NCBI RefSeq assembly: GCF_020740535.1
Contig: NZ_CP082362.1
Span: forward strand, 5,206,501 to 5,270,500
Reading direction: 5' to 3'
Source of the DNA: Streptomyces profundus
GTDB lineage: Bacteria > Actinomycetota > Actinomycetes > Streptomycetales > Streptomycetaceae
DNA: 64,000 bases
Shown here one piece after another: positions 56,604 through 64,000 of this stretch. The position numbers were made by a program, and so were the translations under genes. The notes below the pieces were generated by a model. The model made no database searches. It was not told where the DNA came from and saw nothing but the letters and a program-made list of their open reading frames with translations. The stretch's first letter is position 1; each line of letters opens with the position of its first letter.

Positions 56604-56894
56604 GGTGTGGAGCGTGGCTGTTGTTCGTGGCCTGTGCAAGGAGATTTGTCCCGTGCCGCGGCAGTCAGGGTTTGCCCGGTAGCGAGCGTCCTGGTGCGTG
56701 CGATCAGCTGGCAGCCGCATGTAGGTGTCCTGGCTGGGCTTTCGGCTAACGCGGCGAGTGCGCGCGCCAGGCGGCGAGCGGGGCAAACCCTGCCTGACGC
56801 ACCCCACTCGTTCGGAACGACCACGTATAGTTCGATCGGGCCTGCGCGATGGCTCGTCTATCGTTCAACTGGACCCTGGACCCTGGACCATGGG
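56604..56894. other. Spacer between RNA ligase and leader B with a 12-bp inverted repeat
   Basis: This region contains the RNA ligase promoter and no gene. CAGGGTTTGCCC at 56666-56677 and GGGCAAACCCTG at 56781-56792 are a perfect inverted pair about 100 bp apart. GGACCCTGGACCCTGGACC at 56873-56891 is a short tandem repeat just before the leader. Confidence 0.5.
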
Positions 56895-57024
56895 GGTTCG
56901 GAACCCCAAGCGCACACGCGACACGCGGGTCGCACCGAAGAAAAATGCCGGAGATGGGCGTGGTGTCTGCCGTCATGTGAGTTATCGCTAGTCAGCAGAA
57001 TGTCATCTTCCCAGTTCAAAGGCC
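56895..57024 (+). promoter_or_regulatory. Leader of CRISPR array B
   Basis: The first 72 bp match leader A (GGTTCGGAACCCCAAG, GCGGGTCGCACCGAAGA, GAGATGGG). The leader is exactly 130 bp from core start to the first intact repeat. No cas genes lie nearby, so this array must use proteins from the island operon about 4 kb upstream. Confidence 0.8.
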
Positions 57025-57880
57025 GTGGCGGTCGCCCTCCGGGACGGCCGAGGATCGCAACCAGGCGGCAGTCAGGGCGGCGAAGCGCTTGCTGGTCGTG
57101 GCGGTCGCCCTCCGGGACGGCCGAGGATCGCAACCTGCATGGGCGGGGCGGTGCCGGCGGCGACGTCCGGTGGCGGTCGCCCTCCGGGACGGCCGAGGAT
57201 CGCAACCGTCGTCCACCAGTCGCCAGTAGTCGCCGTCGGCAGTGGCGGTCGCCCTCCGGGACGGCCGAGGATCGCAACGATGTAGCCGGCGTCGCCACCG
57301 GTCATCGCGATAGCGTGGCGGTCGCCCTCCGGGACGGCCGAGGATCGCAACTCCAGCGCGGCCTCACACCGCCCCAGCAGCTCGCGCTGTGGCGGTCGCC
57401 CTCCGGGACGGCCGAGGATCGCAACTCGATGACCCACAGGGGTTGCCCCTGCTCGTCGAGAAGTGGCGGTCGCCCTCCGGGACGGCCGAGGATCGCAACT
57501 CCCACACCGCGTCCTGGGAGAGGCGCCAGCCGGCGGGTGGCGGTCGCCCTCCGGGACGGCCGAGGATCGCAACGACGCGGTCGACCTCTCACCCGCCGCC
57601 ATCGCCTGGGGGGGCGGTCGCCCTCCGGGACGGCCGAGGATCGCAACACCGAGGGGACGGCAACCACGCCCTGCCCGCCGGTCGTGGCGGTCGCCCTCCG
57701 GGACGGCCGAGGATCGCAACAGCTTGAACCTCTCGATGTACTGCACGCCGTCACCCGTGTGGCGGTCGCCCTCCGGGGCGGCCGAGGATCGCAACCCGAC
57801 CGCCAGCGAATCCTCCAAGCCGGCAATGGATGTGGCGGTCGCCGTGGCGGTCGTCCTCCGGGACGGCCGAGGGTCGTTGC
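57025..57880 (+). CRISPR. CRISPR array B (type I-C), regular leader end
   Basis: The 37-nt repeat (GTGGCGGTCGCCCTCCGGGA, then CGGCCGAGGATCGCAAC) starts at 57025, 57098, 57170, 57242, 57315, 57389, 57463, 57537, 57611, 57684 and 57759. A terminal variant at 57844-57880 is preceded by an extra 12-nt fragment (57832). There are eleven spacers of 35-38 nt. Base 11 of the repeat is C here and T in array A. The terminal repeat has the A-type T, and the repeats at 57611 and 57759 carry one substitution each. Confidence 0.97.
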
Positions 57881-58086
57881 CTCCGGGGTGGGTGGGGCTG
57901 AGGCGGCCGACGGTCGCGCGTCGGGTGGTCAACTCGGGGGCGTCGTGTTGGCCGGCGGGGGCAGCGAGCTGTGCTGTTTTCGCAGGTCAGGTCGGTGGAG
58001 GGGAGAGCCCGGCGGTCGGGTCGTCTTGTCGTCGTGGTGTATGACCCCGTCGCGGGGGCTCCGGACACGGAGCCACCGCGTGGGGG

Positions 58087-59022
58087 TCAGTCGGCGATGC
58101 CGAAGAAGGAGATGGCCTCGGCCGCCATGCCGCTCATGGGGAGGGTGTGGCCCGCGCCCCGGACCGTGATGGACTCGACCCACACGGTGCCACCCGCGTC
58201 GGCGAAGTTCTCCCGTTCCCAGCCCGGTTGGGGCTGGTCAGTGAAGCTCGGGGTCTGGCTCAGGCCGTGGACGTCCGTCCACTGTTCGGTCGCCTCTCGG
58301 AGCAGCTGGAACGGGACCAGGGTGTCGTCCGTGCCGTGCCACAGCTGGATCGGCGGGCGAGGGCCGTTGTAGCCGGGATGGGCCTGGCGCACGGCGTCGC
58401 CCCACGTCTGCGGGGTCTCGTCCTTCTGGCCGTTGACGCACTGGCTGTTCCAGGGCGGGAAGTCCGCCTCGTCGAGGAAGCAGGAGAAGGGCACCCCCAT
58501 GAACGCCGCGCCGGCGGCGAAGACGTCCGGGTAGAGGGCGAGCAGGGCGTTCGTCTCCATGCCGCCGGACGAGCTGCCGGTGGCGAAGGTGCGGGCGGGG
58601 TCGCCGCCGTACTGCTGGTGGGTGTAGCTGACCATCGAGGCGATGGAGACGGGATCGCTGCCTCCGTCGCGGGTCTTGGACTGGGGCGACCAGACGTCGA
58701 AGCAGGTGCCGAACGCGGTCTGTTGGGTCGCGGTCGGGTAGATCACGATGAAGCCGTGCTGGTCGGCCAGCCCGTTGAAGCCACTGGACTGGGCGAAGCC
58801 GGGACCGTCGCCGCCGCAGCCGTGCATGGCGACCACGACGGGCGGGTTCGGCTGGGTGTTGTCGGGGACGTACACGTGCATCCGGGTGCCGCCCGGGTTC
58901 GGGCCGAAGTCGGTGATCTCGACCAGTTCGGCGGCGTGGGCCGTCGAGGGCAGGCCGAGGGTGGTGACGGCGAGCAGCAGGGTGCCGGCGAGTGCGGTGA
59001 GCGCGGCTCTGATACGCCTCAT
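58087..59022 (-). CDS. Secreted carbohydrate esterase, PHB-depolymerase/CE1 type
   Basis: A 311-residue exported alpha/beta hydrolase with signal peptide RIRAALTALAGTLLLAVTTL (cleavage near AHA-AE). The nucleophile elbow is TGSSSGGMETN, and the oxyanion region is AMHGCGGDGPGF. The acid is in LWHGTDDTLVP and the His in GAGHTLPMSG. This family contains acetylxylan and feruloyl esterases as well as PHB depolymerases; the xylanase neighbours favour a xylan-side-chain esterase. ATG at 59022 follows GGAGG. It is the last gene of the visible cluster. Confidence 0.87.
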   Translation of the reverse strand: MRRIRAALTALAGTLLLAVTTLGLPSTAHAAELVEITDFGPNPGGTRMHVYVPDNTQPNPPVVVAMHGCGGDGPGFAQSSGFNGLADQHGFIVIYPTATQQTAFGTCFDVWSPQSKTRDGGSDPVSIASMVSYTHQQYGGDPARTFATGSSSGGMETNALLALYPDVFAAGAAFMGVPFSCFLDEADFPPWNSQCVNGQKDETPQTWGDAVRQAHPGYNGPRPPIQLWHGTDDTLVPFQLLREATEQWTDVHGLSQTPSFTDQPQPGWERENFADAGGTVWVESITVRGAGHTLPMSGMAAEAISFFGIAD

Positions 59023-59117
59023 GGTGCCTCCTGGGCTGTGATGTCCGAGCGATGTGCGGGGTGTCCGCGACATCGCGGCTCGTCTCGTTGCGTCGGCGCG
59101 CGGGGGAGCGAGCAGGG

Positions 59118-60233
59118 TCAGGAGACGGCCTGGCCGCTTTCGCGCCAGCTGGCGGGGTGGTAGGAGGTGGCCGACAAGTCCCCGTCCTGCCCGGGCCCCT
59201 CGGCCGCGGCGCCGTTCAGCGCCTCCAGGACGGCGTAGTACGCCTCCTTCTTCTGGTAGTTGGCGTCGAACAGGAGTGGGGACTCGTCGCCGCGCCAGGA
59301 GTACTTGTCGGTGATGCCCCAGACGGTGATGCCGGTGCAGCGGGAGACGGCCAGGCACGCCTCGGTGACGCCTCGGTAGACGTTGGCCTGGGCTGCGCCG
59401 GAGCCGCCGACGTCCAGCTCGGTGATCTCGACGTCCACGCCGAGGTCGGCGAAGCGCTGGAGGTTCTGCTGGTAGGTGCTGAGGTCGGAGTCCTGGCCGA
59501 GGTGGGACTGGAAGCCCACGCAGTCGATCGGTACACCGCGGGCCAGGAAGTCCTCGACCATCCGGTAGATGCCGTCGCTCTTGGCGTTGATGCCGTCGGT
59601 GCTGAAGTCGTTGTAGCAGAGCTTGGCGGCGGGGTCGGCGGCGTCGGCGGCGCGGAACGCCTCCTCGATCCAGCCGTCGCCCAACTGCTGCTGGAGGTTG
59701 GACTGGCGGCGGCTGCCGTCCCACTCGAACGCCTCGTTGACCACGTCCCAGGACGAGATCTGGCCCGCGTAGTGGCCGGCGACCCCGTCGATGTGGTCGA
59801 GCATCGCCCGGCGGAGGTCGTCCCCGCCCAACCCCTGGACCCAGCCCGGCTGTTGGGCGTGCCAGACCAGGGTGTGGCCGCGCACCTCCATGCCCTGGCT
59901 CTGCGCGTGGGCGACGATCTGGTCACCGCCACCGAAGGTGAACTGGCCCCGGTTGGGCTCGGTGGCGTCCCACTTCATGGCGTTCTCGGCCACCACACTG
60001 TTGAACTCGGCGTTCAACGTGGACGTGTAGTCCGCCTCGCCCAGGAGCTGTGGGCCGATGGCGGCGCCGTAGTACCGGCCGCTCTGCTCGGCCGCCCCGC
60101 GCAGGGTGTCTGCGGCGTGGGCGCTGCCGGCGAAGGCGAGCATCCCCGTCGCCGCCAGTGCGGCTGACGTCAACGCGGCGACCGCTGTTCGGATCCGTCG
60201 GCGTGGGTGTCCCTGCTCGGCTGCTCTGGTCAT
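59118..60233 (-). CDS. Endo-1,4-beta-xylanase, glycoside hydrolase family 10
   Basis: A 371-residue secreted xylanase that cleaves internal beta-1,4-xylosidic bonds. The signal peptide is RIRTAVAALTSAALAATGML (cleavage near AHA-AD). The GH10 barrel has AENAMKWDATEPNRG, HTLVWHAQQPGW, the acid/base Glu in SWDVVNEAFEW and the nucleophile Glu in VEITELDVGG. There is no carbohydrate-binding module. ATG at 60233 follows AAGGAG. It lies between the esterase and GH43 genes. Confidence 0.95.
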   Translation of the reverse strand: MTRAAEQGHPRRRIRTAVAALTSAALAATGMLAFAGSAHAADTLRGAAEQSGRYYGAAIGPQLLGEADYTSTLNAEFNSVVAENAMKWDATEPNRGQFTFGGGDQIVAHAQSQGMEVRGHTLVWHAQQPGWVQGLGGDDLRRAMLDHIDGVAGHYAGQISSWDVVNEAFEWDGSRRQSNLQQQLGDGWIEEAFRAADAADPAAKLCYNDFSTDGINAKSDGIYRMVEDFLARGVPIDCVGFQSHLGQDSDLSTYQQNLQRFADLGVDVEITELDVGGSGAAQANVYRGVTEACLAVSRCTGITVWGITDKYSWRGDESPLLFDANYQKKEAYYAVLEALNGAAAEGPGQDGDLSATSYHPASWRESGQAVS

Positions 60234-60266
60234 CGCGGTTGCTCCTTCTGTGTGGGGGGCGTGGAG

Positions 60267-61916
60267 TCAGGGGGTGGTGAGGTCGAAGCTGGCGACCAGG
60301 ACGCTGCCGCCGAGGGTCCGGGTGGCGTGGTGGAAGATCGCGAAGCGGTAGCCCAGGAAGAACTGCCACTCGTGTTTGAGGGTGAGGCCGGGGCCGAGGT
60401 CGGTGAAGGCGGAGCCGTCGGTGCTGTAGGAGAAGTGGGCCTGGCGTCCGGCGCCCGGGCTGATGTCGACTCGGGCGCGCAGCCACATCCGGGTGTGGGG
60501 GACGGGGGCCGTGGCCCGCTCGGTGCCGGTGGAGACGGTGTTCCAGCCGCTGTCCATGGTGATGTCGTCGACCATCGCCAGGCGGGTGGTGCCGTCCTCC
60601 CTGAGCAGGCCGAGGTAGGCGGAGGAGTCGCGCAGCAGGGCGAGGCCGGCGCGGTCTCCGTCGGTCATCTGGCTGTGGTCGATCTCGATGGTGGCGGTGG
60701 AGGTGGGCCCCTGGACGCGGTGGGTGAGGGTGTTGCGCGCGGCGTAGAGGTCGTCCGTGACGGTCGCTGTGGTGAGCGTCAGCCCGTTGTCGACGGAGAA
60801 CCGGCCGGTGTCGGGGTTGTGGTTCCACTCCCACCGTGGGTCGAGCGCCGTGCCGGCGAAGGTGTCGAGGCCGGTCATGGGCCTGGTCTCGCGCGGCGGT
60901 GGGGGCAGGGCGGGCTCGGGGTAGGTGGTGCCCCAGGCGCCGTTCACCAGGTGGAGTTGGGGCCATCCGTCGCTGGTCCAGGTGATCGGGGCCAGCGCGG
61001 GGACCCGGCCGCCGGGGTAGGCGTCGATGAAGGCGAGGTAGTACCAGTCGCCGCCGGGGGTGTCGACCAGGCCGCCCTGGTGGGGCACGCCGCCGCCCGG
61101 GATCGGGCCCGGCAGGTCGAGCAGCAGCTCCCTGATCTCGTAGGGGCCGAAGGGGGAGGCGGACTTGAGGATGTACTGGCCGTTGGCCGGGCGGGTGAGG
61201 AAGATGTAGTAGCTGCCGTTGATCTTGTAGAACCTGGCGCCCTCCAGTGTGCCGATGCTGGTCGGGGTGGTGAAGACCTGCTCGTTGCGGACCTCGCTCG
61301 TCAGGTCGTCGGTGAGTTGGGCGACGAAGATCTGGGTGTTGCCGTGGGCGACGTAGGGGGTGTCGCCGTCGAAGAGCAGGCCGGCGTCGAAGTAGGAGCG
61401 GGGAATGGTGGCGATCCGCTGCCAGGTGGCCTCGACGTCGGTAGCGGTGTAGACGTGGGTCTGGGAGAAGTCGGTCTGGCCCAGCCAGTAGAAACGGCCC
61501 TCGCTCGCCCGGTGGTTGAGGGTGGAGGCCCAGATTCCGTCCACATAGGCCCGGTCGCCGTCCAGGTCGTACTTGGCGCCGAAGTCCAGGCGGGGCACGG
61601 AGTGTCCGGCGAACTCCCAGTCCACCAGGTTCCAGGAGCGCAGGACGGGCGCGCCGGGGGAGTAGTGCATGGTGGAGGCGGAGTAGTAGAAGGTGTCGCC
61701 GACGCGGATGACGTCGATGTCGGCGAAGTCCTGCCAGAGCACGGGGTTGGTGAAGTCGGCCAGGGGGCGGACGCCGGTGGCCGGGGCGCCGGTGGGGGGC
61801 GCTGCCGCCGATGCCGGGGAGTTGAGCGGTGGCAGGGTGGGGAGGGCGGCGGCGAGCCCGAGGCCGGCCGCCCCGGCGATCAGGCCGCGACGACCGGGGT
61901 GGGGGGTGGGTGACAT
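60267..61916 (-). CDS. Secreted glycoside hydrolase family 43 protein
   Basis: A 549-residue protein with a twin-arginine-type leader (GRRGLIAGAAGLGLAAALP). The five-bladed GH43 propeller starts NPVLWQDFADIDVIRVGDTF, has the general acid region in LEGARFYKINGSYYIFLTRP, and the pKa-modulating Asp in WLGQ/DGIWAST segments. A C-terminal beta-sandwich (about 350-549, TFAGTALDPRWEWNHNPDTG) resembles the beta-xylosidase C-terminal domain. It probably removes xylose or arabinose from xylo-oligosaccharides. ATG at 61916 follows AGGAG and lies 33 bp after the hydrolase gene. Confidence 0.9.
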   Translation of the reverse strand: MSPTPHPGRRGLIAGAAGLGLAAALPTLPPLNSPASAAAPPTGAPATGVRPLADFTNPVLWQDFADIDVIRVGDTFYYSASTMHYSPGAPVLRSWNLVDWEFAGHSVPRLDFGAKYDLDGDRAYVDGIWASTLNHRASEGRFYWLGQTDFSQTHVYTATDVEATWQRIATIPRSYFDAGLLFDGDTPYVAHGNTQIFVAQLTDDLTSEVRNEQVFTTPTSIGTLEGARFYKINGSYYIFLTRPANGQYILKSASPFGPYEIRELLLDLPGPIPGGGVPHQGGLVDTPGGDWYYLAFIDAYPGGRVPALAPITWTSDGWPQLHLVNGAWGTTYPEPALPPPPRETRPMTGLDTFAGTALDPRWEWNHNPDTGRFSVDNGLTLTTATVTDDLYAARNTLTHRVQGPTSTATIEIDHSQMTDGDRAGLALLRDSSAYLGLLREDGTTRLAMVDDITMDSGWNTVSTGTERATAPVPHTRMWLRARVDISPGAGRQAHFSYSTDGSAFTDLGPGLTLKHEWQFFLGYRFAIFHHATRTLGGSVLVASFDLTTP

Positions 61917-61949
61917 GAGCGGCTCCTGGTGTGGGGGCGGGCCGGCGGG

Positions 61950-62885
61950 TCAGCCGAGGTCGGCTTCCCAGGTGGTGCCGTCGGAGGCGGCGTCGTCGGC
62001 GAGGCGGTCGCGGGCGGCGGTGTCGGCGTAGAGGCTCCAGCGCATCCAGTCCACGAAGGTGGCGCGGGTCTGCGGGTAGGTGACGCCGTTGCCCCAGACG
62101 TACTCGTCGTGGCCCTGGCCGACATGGGTGAGGAAGGCTTTCGGCGCCGCCAGTTCGGAGTACGCCTGGCGGGCCAGGGAGTACTGGCAGACGGGGTCCT
62201 GATCCCCGTGGACGAACAGGGTGTTGGCGGCGACCTCGCCGGTCGGGTCGCCCATGTCCACGCAGGCGAAGGGGGCGGCGGCCCTGATCCTGCTGTCCGG
62301 CCAGGCGGTGAGCAGACCGTGGGTGGTCATTCCGCCCAGCGAGTGGCCCGCGACGCCGACGCCGGCCGCGACGGCCAGGCGCCCGGCGAAGGGGTCGCCC
62401 GAGGTGTCGTTGAGCGCGAGGGTGCGGGTGATGACCTCGGAGACATCCATGGACTGGTTGCCGTTGTAGACGTCCTGGATGTTGCCTTCGGTGCCCTCCG
62501 AGGTGGTGGGGAAGACCGGCGCCGGCACGACGAAGCCGGCCTCGGCCAGCGGCAGGATCTCCGCGAGGTAGACCTCGGGGGTGCCGTACAGGCCGTGGCT
62601 CCACTCCACGACGGGGAACGATCCGTCGGCGACGGGGGCGTCGCGGACCGGGTCGCCGCCCGGCGAGCCCTGCGCCGGGTACCAGACGCGGGTGACCAGC
62701 GCGCGGTCGCCGCGACTGAAGTGGAACTCGCGTAGTCCGACCGCGAACGGCTCGGTCGGGGCGTCCGCTGTGGGGAGCGGGCGGGTGGGGCGGGTGGCGA
62801 GAGCGTTGCCCGTCGTGGCCGATATGCCGAGGGCGAGCGCGGAGCCGGCGCCGAGGGTGAGAAGGGTGCGCCTGGTGGGGGGCAT
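61950..62885 (-). CDS. Secreted alpha/beta hydrolase (dienelactone hydrolase/chlorophyllase-like)
   Basis: A 311-residue serine hydrolase with a Tat-type leader (TRRTLLTLGAGSALALGIS). The nucleophile motif is GVAGHSLGGMTTHG. Asp is in LFVHGDQDPVCQYS and His in LTHVGQGHDEYVWG. PVVEWSHGLYG supplies the oxyanion hole. The start PFAVGLREFHFSRGDRALVT is typical of platelet-activating-factor-acetylhydrolase-like or dienelactone-hydrolase relatives. Its place among xylanases suggests action on ester side chains, but that is inferred. ATG at 62885 follows GAGGAG. Confidence 0.83.
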   Translation of the reverse strand: MPPTRRTLLTLGAGSALALGISATTGNALATRPTRPLPTADAPTEPFAVGLREFHFSRGDRALVTRVWYPAQGSPGGDPVRDAPVADGSFPVVEWSHGLYGTPEVYLAEILPLAEAGFVVPAPVFPTTSEGTEGNIQDVYNGNQSMDVSEVITRTLALNDTSGDPFAGRLAVAAGVGVAGHSLGGMTTHGLLTAWPDSRIRAAAPFACVDMGDPTGEVAANTLFVHGDQDPVCQYSLARQAYSELAAPKAFLTHVGQGHDEYVWGNGVTYPQTRATFVDWMRWSLYADTAARDRLADDAASDGTTWEADLG

Positions 62886-62919
62886 GAGCTGCTCCTCATG
62901 TGGGGGTGAGGGTGGGGGA

Positions 62920-62959
62920 CCGGTGCGGTCGTCCGGGGTCGGCGGGGCGACCGCACCGG
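62920..62959 (-). terminator. 12-bp intercistronic hairpin between GH62 and hydrolase genes
   Basis: CCGGTGCGGTCG (62920-62931) pairs perfectly with CGACCGCACCGG (62948-62959). It lies just after the GH62 stop on the minus strand and could end or attenuate transcription into the rest of the cluster, or protect the GH62 mRNA. Confidence 0.65.
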
Positions 62960-62970
62960 CAACACGCCTT

Positions 62971-64000
62971 TCAGCAGGTGGAGTTGGTCTGGGTGGCCAG
63001 GCCGAGGTGCCAGGGCAGCTGGGAGTAGTCGCCGCCGGCCGCCGGGTCGATTCCCTGGTAGAGCAGTTGGAGCTCGCAGGAGTCGATGGTCATGCGCTGG
63101 TCGACGCCGTTGCGCAGGAGTTCGCCGTGGCTGACGTCCTGGGTCCAGGCGCCGTTCGGGAAGGAGACGTTGTTGGCCCGGGCGAAGGGGTTGTCGGGGG
63201 TGTCGGCCAGGGGCTGCCACGGGCTGTCGAGGGTGTCGGCGGTGAAGGAGCGGTACCAGCGCCGGCCGTCGTTGCCGATCGCCTCCATGATCAGGAGGTA
63301 GGTGTCGGTGTCCTCGACGTAGTAGACCGCCTCGCCCTCGAAGAGGTTGTTGGGCGTGTCCTCAAGGACGATCCGGGTGTTGTCGAAGCCCTCGGGGAAC
63401 GCGGCGACGGTGGTCTCCGCGCGGTAGAGGTGCCCGTTGTCGTCGGCGGAGAAGAGGTAGCACATGGTGTCGTCGCAGATCACCCAGTAGTCCAGCCAGT
63501 GGCCGTTGCCGATGTTCTCGCGGACGATGTCGGGCATCTCGTCCTGGTAGTTGCGCGGCGCCGACCAGCTGTGGGGGTCGCTGGGGTCGTTGGAGACGGA
63601 GTACGAGGGCAGTCCGGTCTGGTAGACGAGGTGCCACTCGTCGCGGGGCTCGAAGTAGAAGAGGTGGGGGGCGGCGGCGTAGCGGTTGCCGATGTTGGGG
63701 TTGGTGTCCAGGAAGGTGTGGGGCGCGCTGTTGGCCTGGGACCAGTCGGTGAAGCTGGTGTGGGCCAGGCTCCAGGCGCCGGCGGTGTTGGCGACGGTGA
63801 AGTAGACCTGCCACGCGCCGTTGTGGTGCACGACGGTGGGGTCCTTGACGGAGACCACGTCGTGGCCGGCGTCGGGTTTGACCGAGACCACCGGGCCGGG
63901 CGAGGTCCACTGGAAGTTGTCGGGCAACGCGGCGGCCGACGGTTCCTCGGTCGCGAGGGCCTCGGCGGCGGGTGCGCCGGTGGCGCGTTCCTCGGTGGCG
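62971..64000 (-). CDS. Alpha-L-arabinofuranosidase, glycoside hydrolase family 62 (5' end outside window)
   Basis: The last about 343 residues of a secreted arabinofuranosidase that removes arabinose from arabinoxylan. GH62 segments are all visible: LPDNFQWTSPGPVVSVKPDA, SVKDPTVVHHNGAWQVYFT, TGLPSYSVSNDPSDPHSWSA, LDYWVICDDTMCYLFSADDN, NNLFEGEAVYYVEDTDTYLL and the end LGLATQTNSTC. The frame stays open to base 64000, through an Ala/Glu/Thr-rich linker (ATEERATGAPAAEALATEEP), so an N-terminal module (for example a carbohydrate-binding one) and the signal peptide lie outside. Confidence 0.93.
   Translation of the reverse strand, partial: ATEERATGAPAAEALATEEPSAAALPDNFQWTSPGPVVSVKPDAGHDVVSVKDPTVVHHNGAWQVYFTVANTAGAWSLAHTSFTDWSQANSAPHTFLDTNPNIGNRYAAAPHLFYFEPRDEWHLVYQTGLPSYSVSNDPSDPHSWSAPRNYQDEMPDIVRENIGNGHWLDYWVICDDTMCYLFSADDNGHLYRAETTVAAFPEGFDNTRIVLEDTPNNLFEGEAVYYVEDTDTYLLIMEAIGNDGRRWYRSFTADTLDSPWQPLADTPDNPFARANNVSFPNGAWTQDVSHGELLRNGVDQRMTIDSCELQLLYQGIDPAAGGDYSQLPWHLGLATQTNSTC

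Noticed and set aside
57881..58086. Possible gene between array B and the esterase
   Set aside because: There is no ORF with protein-like composition; only a terminator-like GC-rich stretch is visible.

Overview
The window is a stretch of a high-GC actinomycete chromosome, almost certainly Streptomyces. The signs are third-position G/C bias, frequent GTG and TTG starts, rare TTA codons, and a gene order (aceE, DUF3052, ahpE, TerC/TerD-like genes, ECF transporter, Nif3/zinc-ribbon/RNase H, rnpB) that I recognise from Streptomyces chromosomes. Both ends cut a gene: aceE on the left and a GH62 arabinofuranosidase on the right.

Layout. 1-5.6 kb: aceE, a DUF3052 protein, peroxiredoxin AhpE, a TerC-like DUF475 membrane protein and a TerD protein. 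5.6-10.8 kb: a second TerD protein, divergent from a tightly overlapping three-gene operon (HpcH-type aldolase, a fused phosphoribosyltransferase/TRSP/StiP-like/PELOTA protein, HAD phosphatase). This matches the tellurite-resistance-associated module thought to make a nucleoside-like metabolite. 10.8-24 kb: mostly housekeeping genes, a tRNA-Val, a CGNR regulator facing a VOC gene, a DedA protein, a secreted Cu/Zn SOD-like protein, a Mn riboswitch before a GDT1-family transporter, and a DHA2 exporter with a C-terminal winged-helix-like extension. 23.9-30.5 kb: a cobalamin riboswitch followed by a five-gene minus-strand operon. It encodes a membrane-anchored alpha/alpha-barrel protein resembling the intrinsic-factor alpha domain, a small secreted protein, and ECF T, A-A and S components. 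This looks like a cobalamin or cobalt uptake system. 30.7-33.9 kb: a glycosyltransferase/methyltransferase/alpha-barrel operon. 34-41 kb: methyltransferase, a probable propeller protein, Nif3, zinc ribbon, RNase H/phosphatase, YaaA, then RNase P RNA.

41.38-55.29 kb is an integrated, decaying island inserted at the 3' end of rnpB. An 85-bp direct repeat (4 mismatches), containing the last bases of rnpB, bounds it. A broken tyrosine integrase sits on the left repeat and broken ParA/ParB-like genes lie near the right one. The intact cargo is a Ser/Thr kinase with TPRs and a complete type I-C CRISPR-Cas operon (cas3-cas5c-cas8c-cas7c-cas4-cas1-cas2) with array A. Just beyond the right repeat are a phosphoribosyltransferase remnant, an Rnl2-like RNA ligase and a second array (B) with its own matching leader. 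The two arrays differ by one fixed base in the repeat stem. Array A has a damaged leader-proximal end, array B does not, and cas1 carries a TTA codon.

58.1-64 kb: a minus-strand xylan-degradation cluster encoding a CE1-type esterase, GH10 xylanase, GH43 enzyme, alpha/beta hydrolase and GH62 arabinofuranosidase.
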